Of a stretch of DNA of 64,000 nucleotides, positions 27,903 through 36,897 are shown piece after piece. The notes below the pieces were generated by a model, which was not told where the DNA came from, searched no databases, and was given only the letters and a program-made list of their open reading frames with translations. Positions within the stretch are counted from its first letter, which is position 1. The number at the start of each line of letters is the position of its first letter. This DNA comes from Variovorax paradoxus. Lineage in GTDB: Bacteria; Pseudomonadota; Gammaproteobacteria; Burkholderiales; Burkholderiaceae_C. Both the position numbers and the translations under genes were made by a program. The stretch lies in contig CP063166.1 in assembly GCA_016806145.1 (NCBI GenBank), positions 3,286,001 through 3,350,000 on the forward strand. Reading direction: 5' to 3'.

Positions 27903-29573
27903 ATGCATGACTTGAAGAAGAACGCCCCACCGATGTGCTGGAGAGCGGTGTGGCTGGCAGTGCTGGCGCTGAGTGCGCACGGCGTCGCGTCGGCGCAGGC
28001 CGCCGCACCCGCCGACACCCGGGCCCTGAACCAGAACCCGCCCCCCGCGGCCGCGGCCGTCGCCGCGCCGGCCGCACCCGAACGAAAGGTCGACGTCACC
28101 GAATACATCGTGCGCGGCAACACCGCGCTGGACGCCCGCGCGATCGAGAAGGCGGTCACGCCCTTCCTCGGTCCCGAGCGCACGCTCAAGGACATCGAGG
28201 GCGCGCGCGACGCGCTGCTCGCCGCCTACCAGGCCGCCGGCTACCAGTCGGTCTACGTGGACCTGCCCGAACAGCAGGTCGCGCAGGGCGTGGTGTTCCT
28301 GCAGGTCAGCGAGACCCGCGTGGGCCGCGTGCGCGTGGTCGGCGCCGAGTACAACTCGCCGCTGGACGTGCGCGACCAGGTGCCCGCGCTGCGGGAGGGC
28401 ACGGTGCCCGACTTCAACAAGGCCCAGTCGCAGCTCGCCGCGCTCAACCGCGGCCCGAAGCGGCAGGTGATGCCGCTGGTGCGCCAGGGCGCGATGCCCG
28501 GCACCATGGACGTGGACCTCAAGGTCGAGGACCAGAGCCCGTGGCGCGCCAGCGTCGGCCTCAACAACGACTACAGCGCCGACACGCGCAAGCTGCGCGC
28601 CTCGGCCTCGATCGGCCACGACAACCTGTGGCAGCTCGGGCACAGCGCCTCGATCAGCTTCTTCGGCGCGCCGCAGGACCTGAAGCAGACGCAGGTGGTG
28701 TCGGCCTCGTACCTGGCGCCGCTGCCGAACAGCAACTGGGCGCTCGAGGGCTCGGCCTTCTGGTCCGACAGCAACGTGGCCACCGTGGGCGGCACCGACG
28801 TGCTCGGCAAGGGCCACTCGCTCGGCCTCAAGGCCACCTACACGGTGCCCAACGCCGGCAACTGGTGGCACTCGTTCAGCGCCGGCTTCGACCTCAAGAA
28901 CAACCGCGAGGCGCTCACGCTCAAGAACAGCAGCGACGAGGTGCCGCTCAAGTACGCGCCGATCACGCTGTCGTACTCGGGCCTGCGCCAGGCCGAGAAG
29001 AGCCAGTACGGCGTGGGCGTGTCGCTGGTGATCGGCACGCGCAGCTTCTTCAGCTACGGCAGCGACCAGCTGCAGTTCGACTACAAGCGCTACAAGTCCT
29101 CGCCGAGCTTCATGGTGCTGAAGACCGACCTCAACGGCACCTACACCTTCGACGGTGGCTCGCAGTTGGCCTTCCGCTTCAACGGCCAGTTGACCGACTC
29201 GCCGCTGGTGTCGAGCGAGCAGATCGCCGGCGGCGGCATGAACTCGGTGCGCGGCTATCTCTCGGCCGAGGCCACCGGCGACTACGGCGTGGTCGGCTCG
29301 ATCGAATGGCGCACGCCGCCGCTGACCTGGCTCAACCCCTGGGTCGAGGGCTGGCGCGCCTATGCCTTCTTCGACGGCGCGCGCCTGCGCCTGAAGAACC
29401 CGCTGCCCGAACAGGCCGACCGCTTCGCGCTCGCCTCGGTGGGCCTGGGCACCACCTTCAAGGTCGGCCCGTACTTCTCGGGCCGCATCGATGTCGGCCG
29501 ACCGCTGAAGGACGGCCCGCGCACGAAGAAGGGCGACACGCAGGTCAATTTCAGCATCAACGCCAGCTACTGA
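27903..29573 (+). CDS. TpsB outer-membrane transporter, ShlB/FhaC/HecB family
   Basis: This 556-residue partner transporter has a signal peptide (about 1-32) and a Pro/Ala linker. Two POTRA-like domains follow (about 64-138, VTEYIVRGNTALDARAIEKAV...VFLQVSE, and 139-215), then a barrel starting near SPWRASVGLNNDYS with the conserved VRGY motif of the L6 loop (449-452, GGMNSVRGYLSAEATGD). The protein ends in an aromatic residue. It should recognise the TPS domain of the upstream exoprotein in the periplasm and export it. ATG 27930 is a possible alternative start. It has its own upstream element at 27773-27800. Confidence 0.95.
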   Translation: MHDLKKNAPPMCWRAVWLAVLALSAHGVASAQAAAPADTRALNQNPPPAAAAVAAPAAPERKVDVTEYIVRGNTALDARAIEKAVTPFLGPERTLKDIEGARDALLAAYQAAGYQSVYVDLPEQQVAQGVVFLQVSETRVGRVRVVGAEYNSPLDVRDQVPALREGTVPDFNKAQSQLAALNRGPKRQVMPLVRQGAMPGTMDVDLKVEDQSPWRASVGLNNDYSADTRKLRASASIGHDNLWQLGHSASISFFGAPQDLKQTQVVSASYLAPLPNSNWALEGSAFWSDSNVATVGGTDVLGKGHSLGLKATYTVPNAGNWWHSFSAGFDLKNNREALTLKNSSDEVPLKYAPITLSYSGLRQAEKSQYGVGVSLVIGTRSFFSYGSDQLQFDYKRYKSSPSFMVLKTDLNGTYTFDGGSQLAFRFNGQLTDSPLVSSEQIAGGGMNSVRGYLSAEATGDYGVVGSIEWRTPPLTWLNPWVEGWRAYAFFDGARLRLKNPLPEQADRFALASVGLGTTFKVGPYFSGRIDVGRPLKDGPRTKKGDTQVNFSINASY

Positions 29574-29651
29574 TCACCGAACCCGAATCAGAACGCGGCA
29601 ACGCCCCTTTCAAGAATTTTTTTTCCACGAGCTTTCCGGAGAACCCCTGTC

Positions 29652-31529
29652 ATGCGACGCTTTCTTTTCCTCGCGCTCACGCTGTTGAGCACGCTCCTGC
29701 CGGGCCTGGCCCATGCATGGTGGCAGCCCGAATGGGCCTATCGCAAGCCGATCACCGTGGACGGCGGCCCGCAGGCCGGCGCCATCGGCAGCGACGCCGG
29801 CCGCGTGCCGGTGCTGGTTCGCCTGCACACGGGCAACTTCAAGTTCGAAGGCGTGAGCGAGACCGGTGCCGACCTGCGCTTCGTGGCCGGTGACGACAAG
29901 ACCGTGCTCAACCACCAGATCGAGCAGTTCGATCCGCTGCTGGGCATCGCGCTGGTCTGGGTCGACGTGCCCAACGTCTCGGCCGGCACGCCGCAGAAGC
30001 TCTGGATGTACTACGGCAACCCCAAGGCCCCGGCCTCGGGCAACGGCCAGCGCAGCTTCGATCCCGACTACACGCTGGTCTACCACTTCGCCGAAGGCGC
30101 GGTGCCGCCGCGCGACACGACCGCCTACGGCAACAACGGCCAGACCCCGACCGTGCCGGCCGAAGGCACGGTGATCGGCAAGGGCGCGCAGTTCGCCGGC
30201 GCGCCGCTGATGCTGCCCGCCACGCCTTCGCTGGCACTGGCCGCCGGTTCCAGCTTCACCTTCTCCGCCTGGGTGCGGCCCGACCAGCTCGGCGCGCGCC
30301 AGGTGATCTATGCGCGCCGCGACGGCACGGGCGAACTGCTGGTCGGCATCGACCAGGGCGTGCCCTTCGTGCAGGTCAACGGCCAGCGCAGCACCCCGGC
30401 GCAGCCGGTGCAGGCCGGCCAGTGGTCGCACATCGCGGTCAAGGCCGAGGGCGACAGCGTCGCGCTGTACGTCGGTGGCCGCCCCGCGGTGTCGCTGGCC
30501 GCGCGCCTGCCGGCGCTGAACACGGCCGCCGCGCTGGGCGCCGACGTGGCCGCCGCCGCGGCCGCACCGGCCGCCGGCCAGGCCGCGCCCGCCGCCTGGG
30601 CGCCGTTCACCGGCGCGATCGACGAAGTGCGCCTGTCGAAGGTCGCTCGCGGCGATGCGCTGCTGCTGGCCGACGCCGTCTCGCAAGGCGCCGAATCGCG
30701 CCTCACGGCCTTCGGTGCCGACGAGCAGCAGGCCGGCAAGAGCCACTTCGGCTTCATCCTGGCCGCGATGCCGCTGGACGCCTGGATCGTCGTCGGCCTG
30801 CTGGGCCTGATGATGGTGCTGTCGTGGGCCATCATGATCGGCAAGGGCCGCAGCTACGGCGCCACCTCGCGCGCCAATGCCCGCTTCATCGAGCACTTCC
30901 GCGAAGCCGCCGGCGCGCCGCTGGACCGCCTCGCGATCAGCAACACCGTGTCGCAGCAAGTCCGCGACGACTCCTCGCTGTGGCGCCTGTACCAGGTGGC
31001 GATCGAGGAGATGCGCCGCCGCCACGACCGCGGCTACGACCTGAGCGCCGTGTCGAGCGCGACCATCGGCGCCATCCGCGCCGCCATGGACGGCGTGATG
31101 GTGCGCGAGACCGAACGCATGTCCAAGCGCATGAACTGGCTGTCGACCACCATCGAGGGCGCGCCCTACGTGGGCCTGTTCGGCACCGTGATCGGGATCA
31201 TGCTGGTGTTCGTGGTGGCGGCGATGGCCGGTGCCGTGGACATCAACTCGGTGGCACCCGGCATGGCGGCCGCGCTGCTGTGTACCGCCGCCGGCCTGGG
31301 CGTCGCGATCCCCGCGCTGTTCGGCTACAACTGGCTGGCCTCGCGCTCGGACGCCATCGGCGCCGACATGGCGGTGTTCGTCGACGAGTTCGTGACGCGC
31401 CTGGCCGAAGAGCAGGGCGAGGGCAGGTCGCTGCCGGCCGCCGTGGCGGCCCAGGGCGGCGCGCGCCGCACGGCCGACGACAACGCGGCACGCGGCGGCT
31501 GGACCTCGCCGGCACAAGTCCCGGCCTGA
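29652..31529 (+). CDS. DUF2341-LamG-MotA/TolQ/ExbB fusion protein
   Basis: This 625-residue protein has a signal peptide (1-22), a DUF2341 domain (about 23-135: WWQPEWAYRKPITVDG, LWMYYGNPKA) and a LamG/concanavalin-like beta-sandwich (about 140-335: FTFSAWVRP, GQWSHIAVKA, FTGAIDEVRLSK). These are followed by a MotA/TolQ/ExbB proton-channel region with membrane segments at about 376-396, 503-526 and 535-560 (EGAPYVGLFGTVIGIMLVF, the signature ExbB/TolQ motif). The sugar- or protein-binding modules lie in the periplasm. It probably forms a proton-driven motor with the adjacent ExbD and TonB. A good CCGGAG ribosome-binding site precedes the ATG. An octa-T run at 29617-29624 lies just upstream. 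Confidence 0.93.
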   Translation: MRRFLFLALTLLSTLLPGLAHAWWQPEWAYRKPITVDGGPQAGAIGSDAGRVPVLVRLHTGNFKFEGVSETGADLRFVAGDDKTVLNHQIEQFDPLLGIALVWVDVPNVSAGTPQKLWMYYGNPKAPASGNGQRSFDPDYTLVYHFAEGAVPPRDTTAYGNNGQTPTVPAEGTVIGKGAQFAGAPLMLPATPSLALAAGSSFTFSAWVRPDQLGARQVIYARRDGTGELLVGIDQGVPFVQVNGQRSTPAQPVQAGQWSHIAVKAEGDSVALYVGGRPAVSLAARLPALNTAAALGADVAAAAAAPAAGQAAPAAWAPFTGAIDEVRLSKVARGDALLLADAVSQGAESRLTAFGADEQQAGKSHFGFILAAMPLDAWIVVGLLGLMMVLSWAIMIGKGRSYGATSRANARFIEHFREAAGAPLDRLAISNTVSQQVRDDSSLWRLYQVAIEEMRRRHDRGYDLSAVSSATIGAIRAAMDGVMVRETERMSKRMNWLSTTIEGAPYVGLFGTVIGIMLVFVVAAMAGAVDINSVAPGMAAALLCTAAGLGVAIPALFGYNWLASRSDAIGADMAVFVDEFVTRLAEEQGEGRSLPAAVAAQGGARRTADDNAARGGWTSPAQVPA

Positions 31530-31539
31530 GGCGACGCAC

Positions 31540-31950
31540 ATGCCCAACGCAGCCAAGTTCGCCGTGCGCAAGCGCACCGGCGGCATCAACATCACGCCGT
31601 TCGTGGACGTGCTGCTGGTCGTGCTGGTGATCTTCATCCTCACCAGCAACGCCAGCATTCCGGGCATCAAGGTCGACCTGCCGAAGGCCAGTTCCTCGGT
31701 GGCGCTGGAGAAGCCCAAGACCAAGGCCATCACGATCGACAACGCGGGCAACGTGTTCCTCGACGCCTACCCGGTGTCGCTGCCGGAGCTCGAGGAGCGC
31801 CTGCGCACCGAGAAGGCCCTGTCGCCCGACTTCCCCGTCATCGTGCGCGGCGATTCGAGCGTGCAGTACGCCAAGGTGGTCGACGTGCTGGACCTGCTGC
31901 GCCGCATCGAGCTGAACCAGATCGGCCTCGTGACCGGCAAGCAGAAGTGA
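31540..31950 (+). CDS. exbD: ExbD/TolR-family proton-channel protein
   Basis: This 136-residue protein has a short cytoplasmic N-terminus, one membrane helix (about 19-38) with the essential protonatable Asp at D23 (INITPFVDVLLVVLVIF), and a periplasmic TolR-like domain (KAITIDNAGNVFLDAYPVSLPELEERL...VIVRGDSSVQYAKVVDVLDLLRRI). It pairs with the ExbB-like protein 10 bp upstream and the TonB-like protein 10 bp downstream, so the three make one energy-transducing complex. Confidence 0.95.
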   Translation: MPNAAKFAVRKRTGGINITPFVDVLLVVLVIFILTSNASIPGIKVDLPKASSSVALEKPKTKAITIDNAGNVFLDAYPVSLPELEERLRTEKALSPDFPVIVRGDSSVQYAKVVDVLDLLRRIELNQIGLVTGKQK

Positions 31951-31960
31951 GGACCGGCGC

Positions 31961-32707
31961 GTGAAACCTCGCGATCCGACTTTCGCCTTCGTGGGCCGCG
32001 CCGCGGCCGGCGGCGGCGCGCCCGCCGACGCGCACGCGCTGTGGCGCCGTTGGGGCGGCTGGGCCATCGGCACGGTGCTGCTGGCGCTGCTGGCGGCGCT
32101 CGTGTGGTATCTGCTGGCCGACACCGCGAGCCAGAAGCGCGTGGTGGCCGACGCTCCCACGCTGATGCTGCCGCCGCCTCCGCCCCCGCCGCCCGAACCC
32201 GAGAAGCTGCCCGAGCCCGAGCCGGAAAAGATCAAGCCGGTGACCGAGCCCGAGCCCAAGCCGATCGAGCCGCTGGAGCCGCCGAAGGACGACACGCCGC
32301 CCAGTCCCACCAAGGACCTCGGCGACCCCGTGACCATGGACAGCGCCGCGCAGGCGGGCAGCGATGCCTTCGGCATCCAGGCCGGCAGCGGCGGCGGCAT
32401 GAGCGGCACCGGTGCCGGCGGCGGCCTGGGCAGCGGCTCGTTCTCGCGCTATGCCGCGAGCGTGCTGCAGCAGGCGCTGCTGCGCGACCCGCGCACCCGC
32501 AACCTGGGCTTCGACGACATCCAGATCGACATCTGGCTCGACGCCGAGGGCCGGACCACGCGGGCGCAGCTGGTGCGCGGCACCGGCACCACCGACATCG
32601 ACGAAGCGGTGCTGGCGATGGTGCGCGGCCTCGAGCGCTTCGACGAGAAGCCACCGGCCTCGCTGCGCTTTCCGATGCGCGTGTCCATGAAGGGGCGCCG
32701 GCAGTGA
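31961..32707 (+). CDS. TonB-like energy transducer
   Basis: This 248-residue protein begins at GTG 31961 just after a GAGGA site. It has an N-terminal membrane anchor (about 33-53), a Pro/Glu/Lys-rich spanning region (71-117, with eight consecutive Pro), a Gly-rich hinge (139-160) and a C-terminal TonB-C-like domain (161-245, IQIDIWLDAEGRTTRAQLVRGTGTTDIDEAVLAM). It should carry ExbB/ExbD-derived force to an outer-membrane partner. No TonB-dependent receptor is encoded in the locus, so the partner may be the putative porin, the TpsB pore or the STN protein. Confidence 0.9.
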   Translation: MKPRDPTFAFVGRAAAGGGAPADAHALWRRWGGWAIGTVLLALLAALVWYLLADTASQKRVVADAPTLMLPPPPPPPPEPEKLPEPEPEKIKPVTEPEPKPIEPLEPPKDDTPPSPTKDLGDPVTMDSAAQAGSDAFGIQAGSGGGMSGTGAGGGLGSGSFSRYAASVLQQALLRDPRTRNLGFDDIQIDIWLDAEGRTTRAQLVRGTGTTDIDEAVLAMVRGLERFDEKPPASLRFPMRVSMKGRRQ

Positions 32708-32757
32708 CGCACGCCGAAGCCCCGCCCATCCCCCCATTCAATCCTGTGAACGAAGCG

Positions 32758-34548
32758 ATGAACCCCTCCAAACATTCCCCCGCCCGACGCCTCGCGCCGG
32801 CCCTGCGCCAGGGCGCGCTGGCCGCCGCGGTGGCCGCGGCCTTCGCGCTGGCCGCGGGCGGCGCCACCGCCCAGCCGGCCCCGGCCGGCGAGACCGCCAT
32901 GGTCAAGCTGATCCGCGGCCTGATCCAGAGCGGCACGCTCGCCAAGGACGTGGGCGAGGCGCTGCTGGCGCAGGCCCAGGCCGAAGCCATGGCCTCGCAG
33001 CAGGCCCAGCAGCGGCTGGCCGCCGTGTCGGCCGGTGCCGTGGCCGGCGCCAGCGCCGGTGGCCTGCGGCTCGAGCCGGGCGACGTGCGCGTGCCCTACA
33101 TCTCGCAGACCGTGCGCGACCAGATCCGCGACGAGGTCAAGGCCCAGGTCATGGCGCAGGCCAAGGACGAAGGCTGGGCCGCGCCCAACGAAACGCCCGA
33201 GTGGAGCAAGCGCATCCGCTTCGAAGGCGACGTGCGCGTGCGCAACGAGTCGCGCAGCTATGCGGGCAACAACAGCAACATCGAGATCAACTGGCCCGAG
33301 CTCAACAAGGGCAGCGGCTACGACGTCAACCCCAACACCAACCTCGCGCTGCCCTCGCTGCTCAACACGCGCCAGGACCGGCGCAACCTGTTCCGCGCGC
33401 GGGCCCGCGTGGGCATCCTCGCGGACCTCAGCGAGAACACCAAGGCCGGCGTGCGCCTGGCCTCGGGCAGCGACGAGAGCCCGGTGTCGACCACCCAGAC
33501 CCTGGGTGGCGGCCTGAGCAAGAAGAGCGTGTGGCTCGACCAGATGTGGATCTCGCACAAGCCGGTCGACTGGCTCACCGTCACGGGCGGCCGCTTCGGC
33601 AACCCCTTCATGTCGACCGACACGCTGTTCTCGAGCGACCTCAACTTCGACGGCATCGCGTTCCAGTTCGACAAGGCGCTGGCGAGCAACAAGGACCTGT
33701 CGCTGTTCGGCACGCTGGGCCTGATCCCGCTCGAGTACTCCTCGGACAACGCGCCCAGCCGCAGCCAGGACAAGGCCAGGAGCGAGAACAAGTGGCTGTT
33801 CGGCGCGCAGGTCGGCGCCGACTGGAAGATCGACGACGACAACCGCCTGCGCGGCGCGCTCGCGTACTACAACTTCCGCAACATCAGCGGCAAGGTCTCC
33901 GAGCCCTGCGCGCTGTACGCGGGCGCCGACGGCTGCAGCACCGACTGGTCGCGTCCGGCCTTCATGCAGAAGGGCAACACGCTCATGCTGCTGCGCGACA
34001 TCTCGCTCGACCCGCTCAACCCGGCCGGCACGCCGCAGCCGCAGTACGTGGGCCTGGCCTCGAAGTTCCGCCTGGTCGACCTGAACATGCGCTGGGACAC
34101 CCAGGTCGCGGGCAACAACCTGCGGCTGGACGCCAACTTCATCCGCAACACCGCCTACGACGCCAACGACATCTGGCGCCGCGCGGGCATCCGCGGCGCC
34201 ATCGTCAACAACTTCGGCAACGGCGGTGGTACCGGCCAGGCCGACTACAAGAGCGGCGGCAACGCCTTCATGCTGCAGGCCACCTACGGCCGCCCGGCGC
34301 CGGCCGCGCGCGGCGACTGGAACGTGCTCGCGGGCTACAAGCGCATCGAACCCGATGCGCTGCCCGATGGCTACAACGACTCGACCTTCCATGGCGGCGG
34401 CACCAATGCGCGCGGCTACTTCCTCGGCGGTTCGTACGCGTTCGACAAGAACCTCTGGTTCACCGGCCGCTGGATCTCGACCAAGGAGGTCTATGGTCCG
34501 CCGCTGTCGATCGACACGCTGCAGCTCGAACTCAATGCGCGCTTCTGA
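32758..34548 (+). CDS. Putative porin (outer-membrane beta-barrel)
   Basis: This 596-residue protein has a signal peptide (about 1-38, ending GATAQ), an N-terminal helical part (AMVKLIRGLIQSGTLAKDVGEALLAQAQAEAM) and a long barrel with alternating hydrophobic strands (IRFEGDVRVRNESRS, NLFRARARVGILADLSENTKAGVRLASG, KSVWLDQMWISHKP). It ends in Phe, the usual barrel C-terminus. It matches the putative porin family seen in other proteobacteria. GTG 32704 overlaps the tonB stop and is also in frame, but the signal peptide supports ATG 32758. It may be the outer-membrane client of the TonB-like protein. Confidence 0.9.
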   Translation: MNPSKHSPARRLAPALRQGALAAAVAAAFALAAGGATAQPAPAGETAMVKLIRGLIQSGTLAKDVGEALLAQAQAEAMASQQAQQRLAAVSAGAVAGASAGGLRLEPGDVRVPYISQTVRDQIRDEVKAQVMAQAKDEGWAAPNETPEWSKRIRFEGDVRVRNESRSYAGNNSNIEINWPELNKGSGYDVNPNTNLALPSLLNTRQDRRNLFRARARVGILADLSENTKAGVRLASGSDESPVSTTQTLGGGLSKKSVWLDQMWISHKPVDWLTVTGGRFGNPFMSTDTLFSSDLNFDGIAFQFDKALASNKDLSLFGTLGLIPLEYSSDNAPSRSQDKARSENKWLFGAQVGADWKIDDDNRLRGALAYYNFRNISGKVSEPCALYAGADGCSTDWSRPAFMQKGNTLMLLRDISLDPLNPAGTPQPQYVGLASKFRLVDLNMRWDTQVAGNNLRLDANFIRNTAYDANDIWRRAGIRGAIVNNFGNGGGTGQADYKSGGNAFMLQATYGRPAPAARGDWNVLAGYKRIEPDALPDGYNDSTFHGGGTNARGYFLGGSYAFDKNLWFTGRWISTKEVYGPPLSIDTLQLELNARF

Positions 34549-34558
34549 GGACGTCGCC

Positions 34559-35320
34559 GTGGCCCGATCCCATTTCAAGACACCCGCGCTCGCCCTGGCG
34601 CTCGTGCTCGTCGGCCTGGCCGGCGGCGCGCACGCCCAGGGCGCGCCGGCCGCGGCCGGTGCGCAGAGCATGGAAGAACGGCTGCGCGCGCAGCTGCGCA
34701 TCACGACCTCGCAGCTGCAGCAGGCGCAGAACGAGCTGGCCGCGCTCAAGGCCGGCAAGCCCGCGGCCGCGGCACCGGGCGCGCCCGCGCCCGCACCGGC
34801 GGCCGAAGTCGAGGCGTTGCGCAAGGACCTCGCGCGCGCCCTGTCCCAGCTCGCCGGCGAACGCCAGGCGCGCGAGCAGGCGAGTGTCGGCGTCGAGCAG
34901 ATCCGCCAGCAGGCGCAGGCCGCGGCCGAGAAGTCCGGCGGCCAGATCGCGCAGTTCCGCAGCGCCTACGAGGAGCTGCTGCGCACCGCGCGTGCCTCCG
35001 AGGCCGAGCGTCAGCGCCTCGTGGCCGAGACCGGCACGCAGCGCACTGCGCTCACCCAGTGCGAGGCGAAGAACACGCAGCTCTATGCCGTGGGCCAGGA
35101 GGTGCTGCGCGCCTACGAGACCATGGACATGGGCAGCGTGTTCGCCGCGCGCCAGCCGTTCGCGGCCCAGAGCCGCGTGAAGTTCGAGCAGATCGCGCAG
35201 CAGTACGGCGACAAGCTCTACGAAGGCCGCTTCGACGCGCGCGCCGTCAACGCACCCAAGCCGGCCGAGGCCGCGGCCACGCCGCCGGCCGCGGCCGCCT
35301 CGGCACCCGCCGCGAAGTGA
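34559..35320 (+). CDS. Periplasmic coiled-coil protein
   Basis: GTG 34559 is chosen because GAGGA lies 8 nt upstream; ATG 34535 would overlap the porin gene. The 253-residue product has a signal peptide (about 1-27) and long Gln/Glu/Ala-rich helices predicted to form a coiled coil (about 38-60 and 80-160: SMEERLRAQLRITTSQLQQAQNELAALKAG, EVEALRKDLARALSQLAGERQAREQ). A conserved C-terminal part follows (LTQCEAKNTQLYAVGQEVLRAYETM) with an Ala/Pro-rich tail. It may tether or scaffold the envelope complex; no enzymatic motif is seen. Confidence 0.82.
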   Translation: MARSHFKTPALALALVLVGLAGGAHAQGAPAAAGAQSMEERLRAQLRITTSQLQQAQNELAALKAGKPAAAAPGAPAPAPAAEVEALRKDLARALSQLAGERQAREQASVGVEQIRQQAQAAAEKSGGQIAQFRSAYEELLRTARASEAERQRLVAETGTQRTALTQCEAKNTQLYAVGQEVLRAYETMDMGSVFAARQPFAAQSRVKFEQIAQQYGDKLYEGRFDARAVNAPKPAEAAATPPAAAASAPAAK

Positions 35321-35342
35321 GCGGCCAGAAGGAACCCAGCCC

Positions 35343-36284
35343 ATGAACCCGAAGAAACCCCTTGCTCCCGCGCGCCTGCGCACGCTGGCCGCGCTGCTGC
35401 TGGCCGCGTCGACCTGCCTCGGCGCCGCGGCGCAGCAGATCGCCGCGCCCGGCGGCGCGCCGGTGGTCGCTCGCCTGGGCGAACTCACCGTGCGCCAGGA
35501 CGAGGTCGAGAAGCTGCTGCAGGCCTTGCCCGATGCCGAGCGCGCGGCCGTCAAGGACAACCGCGCCAGCGTCGAGGGCTGGCTGCGCCAGCGGCTGCTC
35601 GGCGAGGCGCTGCTGAAGGAGGCACGCGACAAGGGCTTCACCGACAGGCCCGAGGTCAAGGCCAAGATCGACGCCGCGGTGCGCGAGCTCACGGCCCGCA
35701 TCGTGACCACCGGCTACCTCGAGTCGGTGAGCCAGGTGCCGGCGGGCTATCCGTCGGATGCCGAGCTCACCGCCGCCTACGAGCAGGGCAAGGCCGGCTT
35801 CAACCTGCCGGCCACCTACCGCGTGGCACAGATCTTCCTCGCCACCCCTGACACCGCGCCCGCGGCCGTCGCCAAGGTGCGCGAGGAAGCCCAGAAGCTG
35901 GCGCGCGAGGCGCGCGCCAGCGACTTCGCGGCGCTCGCGCGCGCGAAGTCGCAGGACAAGAGCAGCGCCGAGCGCGGCGGCGAGGTCGGCAACCTGCCGC
36001 TCGCGCGCATGCTGCCCGAGGTGCGCGATGCCGTCGGCAAGCTCAAGACCGGCCAGGTCGGCGAGCCGGTGCAATCGGCCGCCGGCTTCCACGTCGTGAA
36101 GCTGCTCGAGAGCCAGCCCGCGCGCACCGCCACGCTCGACGAGATGCGCCCGCAGCTGCAGGCCGCGCTGCGCCAGCAGCGCCAGCAGCAGCTGATCCAG
36201 GCCCACCTGGCGCAGCTCGCGCCGGCCACGCAGCTGAGCATCGATGCCGCAGCGCTCGACGCCGCGCTGCGCAAGACGAACTGA
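35343..36284 (+). CDS. Periplasmic parvulin-type peptidyl-prolyl isomerase (PpiC/SurA-like)
   Basis: This 313-residue protein has a signal peptide (about 1-31), an N-terminal SurA-like helical region (VARLGELTVRQDEVEKLLQALP...LRQRLLGEALLKEAR) and one parvulin domain (about 155-260: YRVAQIFLATPD, SAERGGEVGNLPLARMLPEVRDAVGKLKTGQVGEPVQSAAGFHVVKLLE). It catalyses prolyl isomerisation and acts as a chaperone for outer-membrane or secreted proteins. Its position suggests a dedicated chaperone for the exoprotein, transporter or porin. Confidence 0.92.
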   Translation: MNPKKPLAPARLRTLAALLLAASTCLGAAAQQIAAPGGAPVVARLGELTVRQDEVEKLLQALPDAERAAVKDNRASVEGWLRQRLLGEALLKEARDKGFTDRPEVKAKIDAAVRELTARIVTTGYLESVSQVPAGYPSDAELTAAYEQGKAGFNLPATYRVAQIFLATPDTAPAAVAKVREEAQKLAREARASDFAALARAKSQDKSSAERGGEVGNLPLARMLPEVRDAVGKLKTGQVGEPVQSAAGFHVVKLLESQPARTATLDEMRPQLQAALRQQRQQQLIQAHLAQLAPATQLSIDAAALDAALRKTN

Positions 36285-36328
36285 ACCCACCAACAACCAA
36301 CAACCACCGTCCACAGACAGGGAACCTC

Positions 36329-36871
36329 ATGACGAACACCCCGACCGACACCACCACTTCCGCAGCCACGTCCGCCGAAGCCCTCGACCTGCTCGACGCG
36401 GTAACGCCCGAACAGGTCTCCGACGCCATCAAGGCCGCCGGCGCCGCCGTCTCCACCATCGAACAGGACGGCGTGATCCGCCTGCACAGCGCCAGCCACG
36501 GCATCGGCTTCCAGGTGCTGTGGGGCAATCCCGTCACCACCACCCAGTACACCGACTTCACCTTCAGTTGCCCGCTGCACGTGCAGGGCGGCACCTTGCC
36601 CGAGGCCGTGCTGGCCGCCTGGCACCGCAGCAAGCGCTTCGCGCGCGTCGCGCAACACGGCGACTTCGTGGTGCTCGAGATGGACGTGGTGGTCGCCGGC
36701 GGCGTGACGCCCGCGCACCTCGCGTTCAGCGCGCGCCTGTGGATGCAGATGATGGGCGAGTTCTTCCTGCACCTGCGCAACTACGGCCCGGCCGCCGCCA
36801 CGCGCGGCGACGCTGCCAATGGCGCAGCGCCGGCCGCCGGTGCTGCAGACCGGGTCGAAGCCGCCGCCTGA
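36329..36871 (+). CDS. YbjN-family protein
   Basis: This 180-residue protein fits the YbjN domain (fold related to type III secretion chaperones): VTPEQVSDAIKAAGAAVSTIEQDGVIRLHSASHGIGFQVLWG...TDFTFSCPLHVQGG...LEMDVVVAGGVTPAHLAFSARLWMQMMGEFFLHL. There is no signal peptide, so it is cytoplasmic, and the C-terminal tail is Ala-rich. In this locus a chaperone-like role is a reasonable guess but unproven. It starts at ATG 36329 behind a weak AGGGAA site and follows the PPIase by 44 bp. Confidence 0.82.
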   Translation: MTNTPTDTTTSAATSAEALDLLDAVTPEQVSDAIKAAGAAVSTIEQDGVIRLHSASHGIGFQVLWGNPVTTTQYTDFTFSCPLHVQGGTLPEAVLAAWHRSKRFARVAQHGDFVVLEMDVVVAGGVTPAHLAFSARLWMQMMGEFFLHLRNYGPAAATRGDAANGAAPAAGAADRVEAAA

Positions 36872-36897
36872 GCGCGCGCCGAACGCATCCCAGCGCG

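Noticed and set aside
14003..28195. A 4,730-codon open frame antisense to the exoprotein and the start of the transporter gene.
   Set aside because: It lacks a ribosome-binding site, signal peptide or any recognisable domain; its translation is low-complexity Ala/Arg/His/Gln. It reads the reverse complement of high-GC codons, where stops are rare, and extends into neighbouring genes on both sides.
29617..29624. Octa-T run between the transporter and DUF2341-ExbB genes, considered as a terminator.
   Set aside because: No GC-rich stem precedes it, so intrinsic termination is not supported.
32449..34824. A 791-codon minus-strand frame opposite the porin gene.
   Set aside because: The plus-strand frame gives a signal peptide, beta-strand pattern and terminal Phe; the opposite frame gives nothing recognisable.
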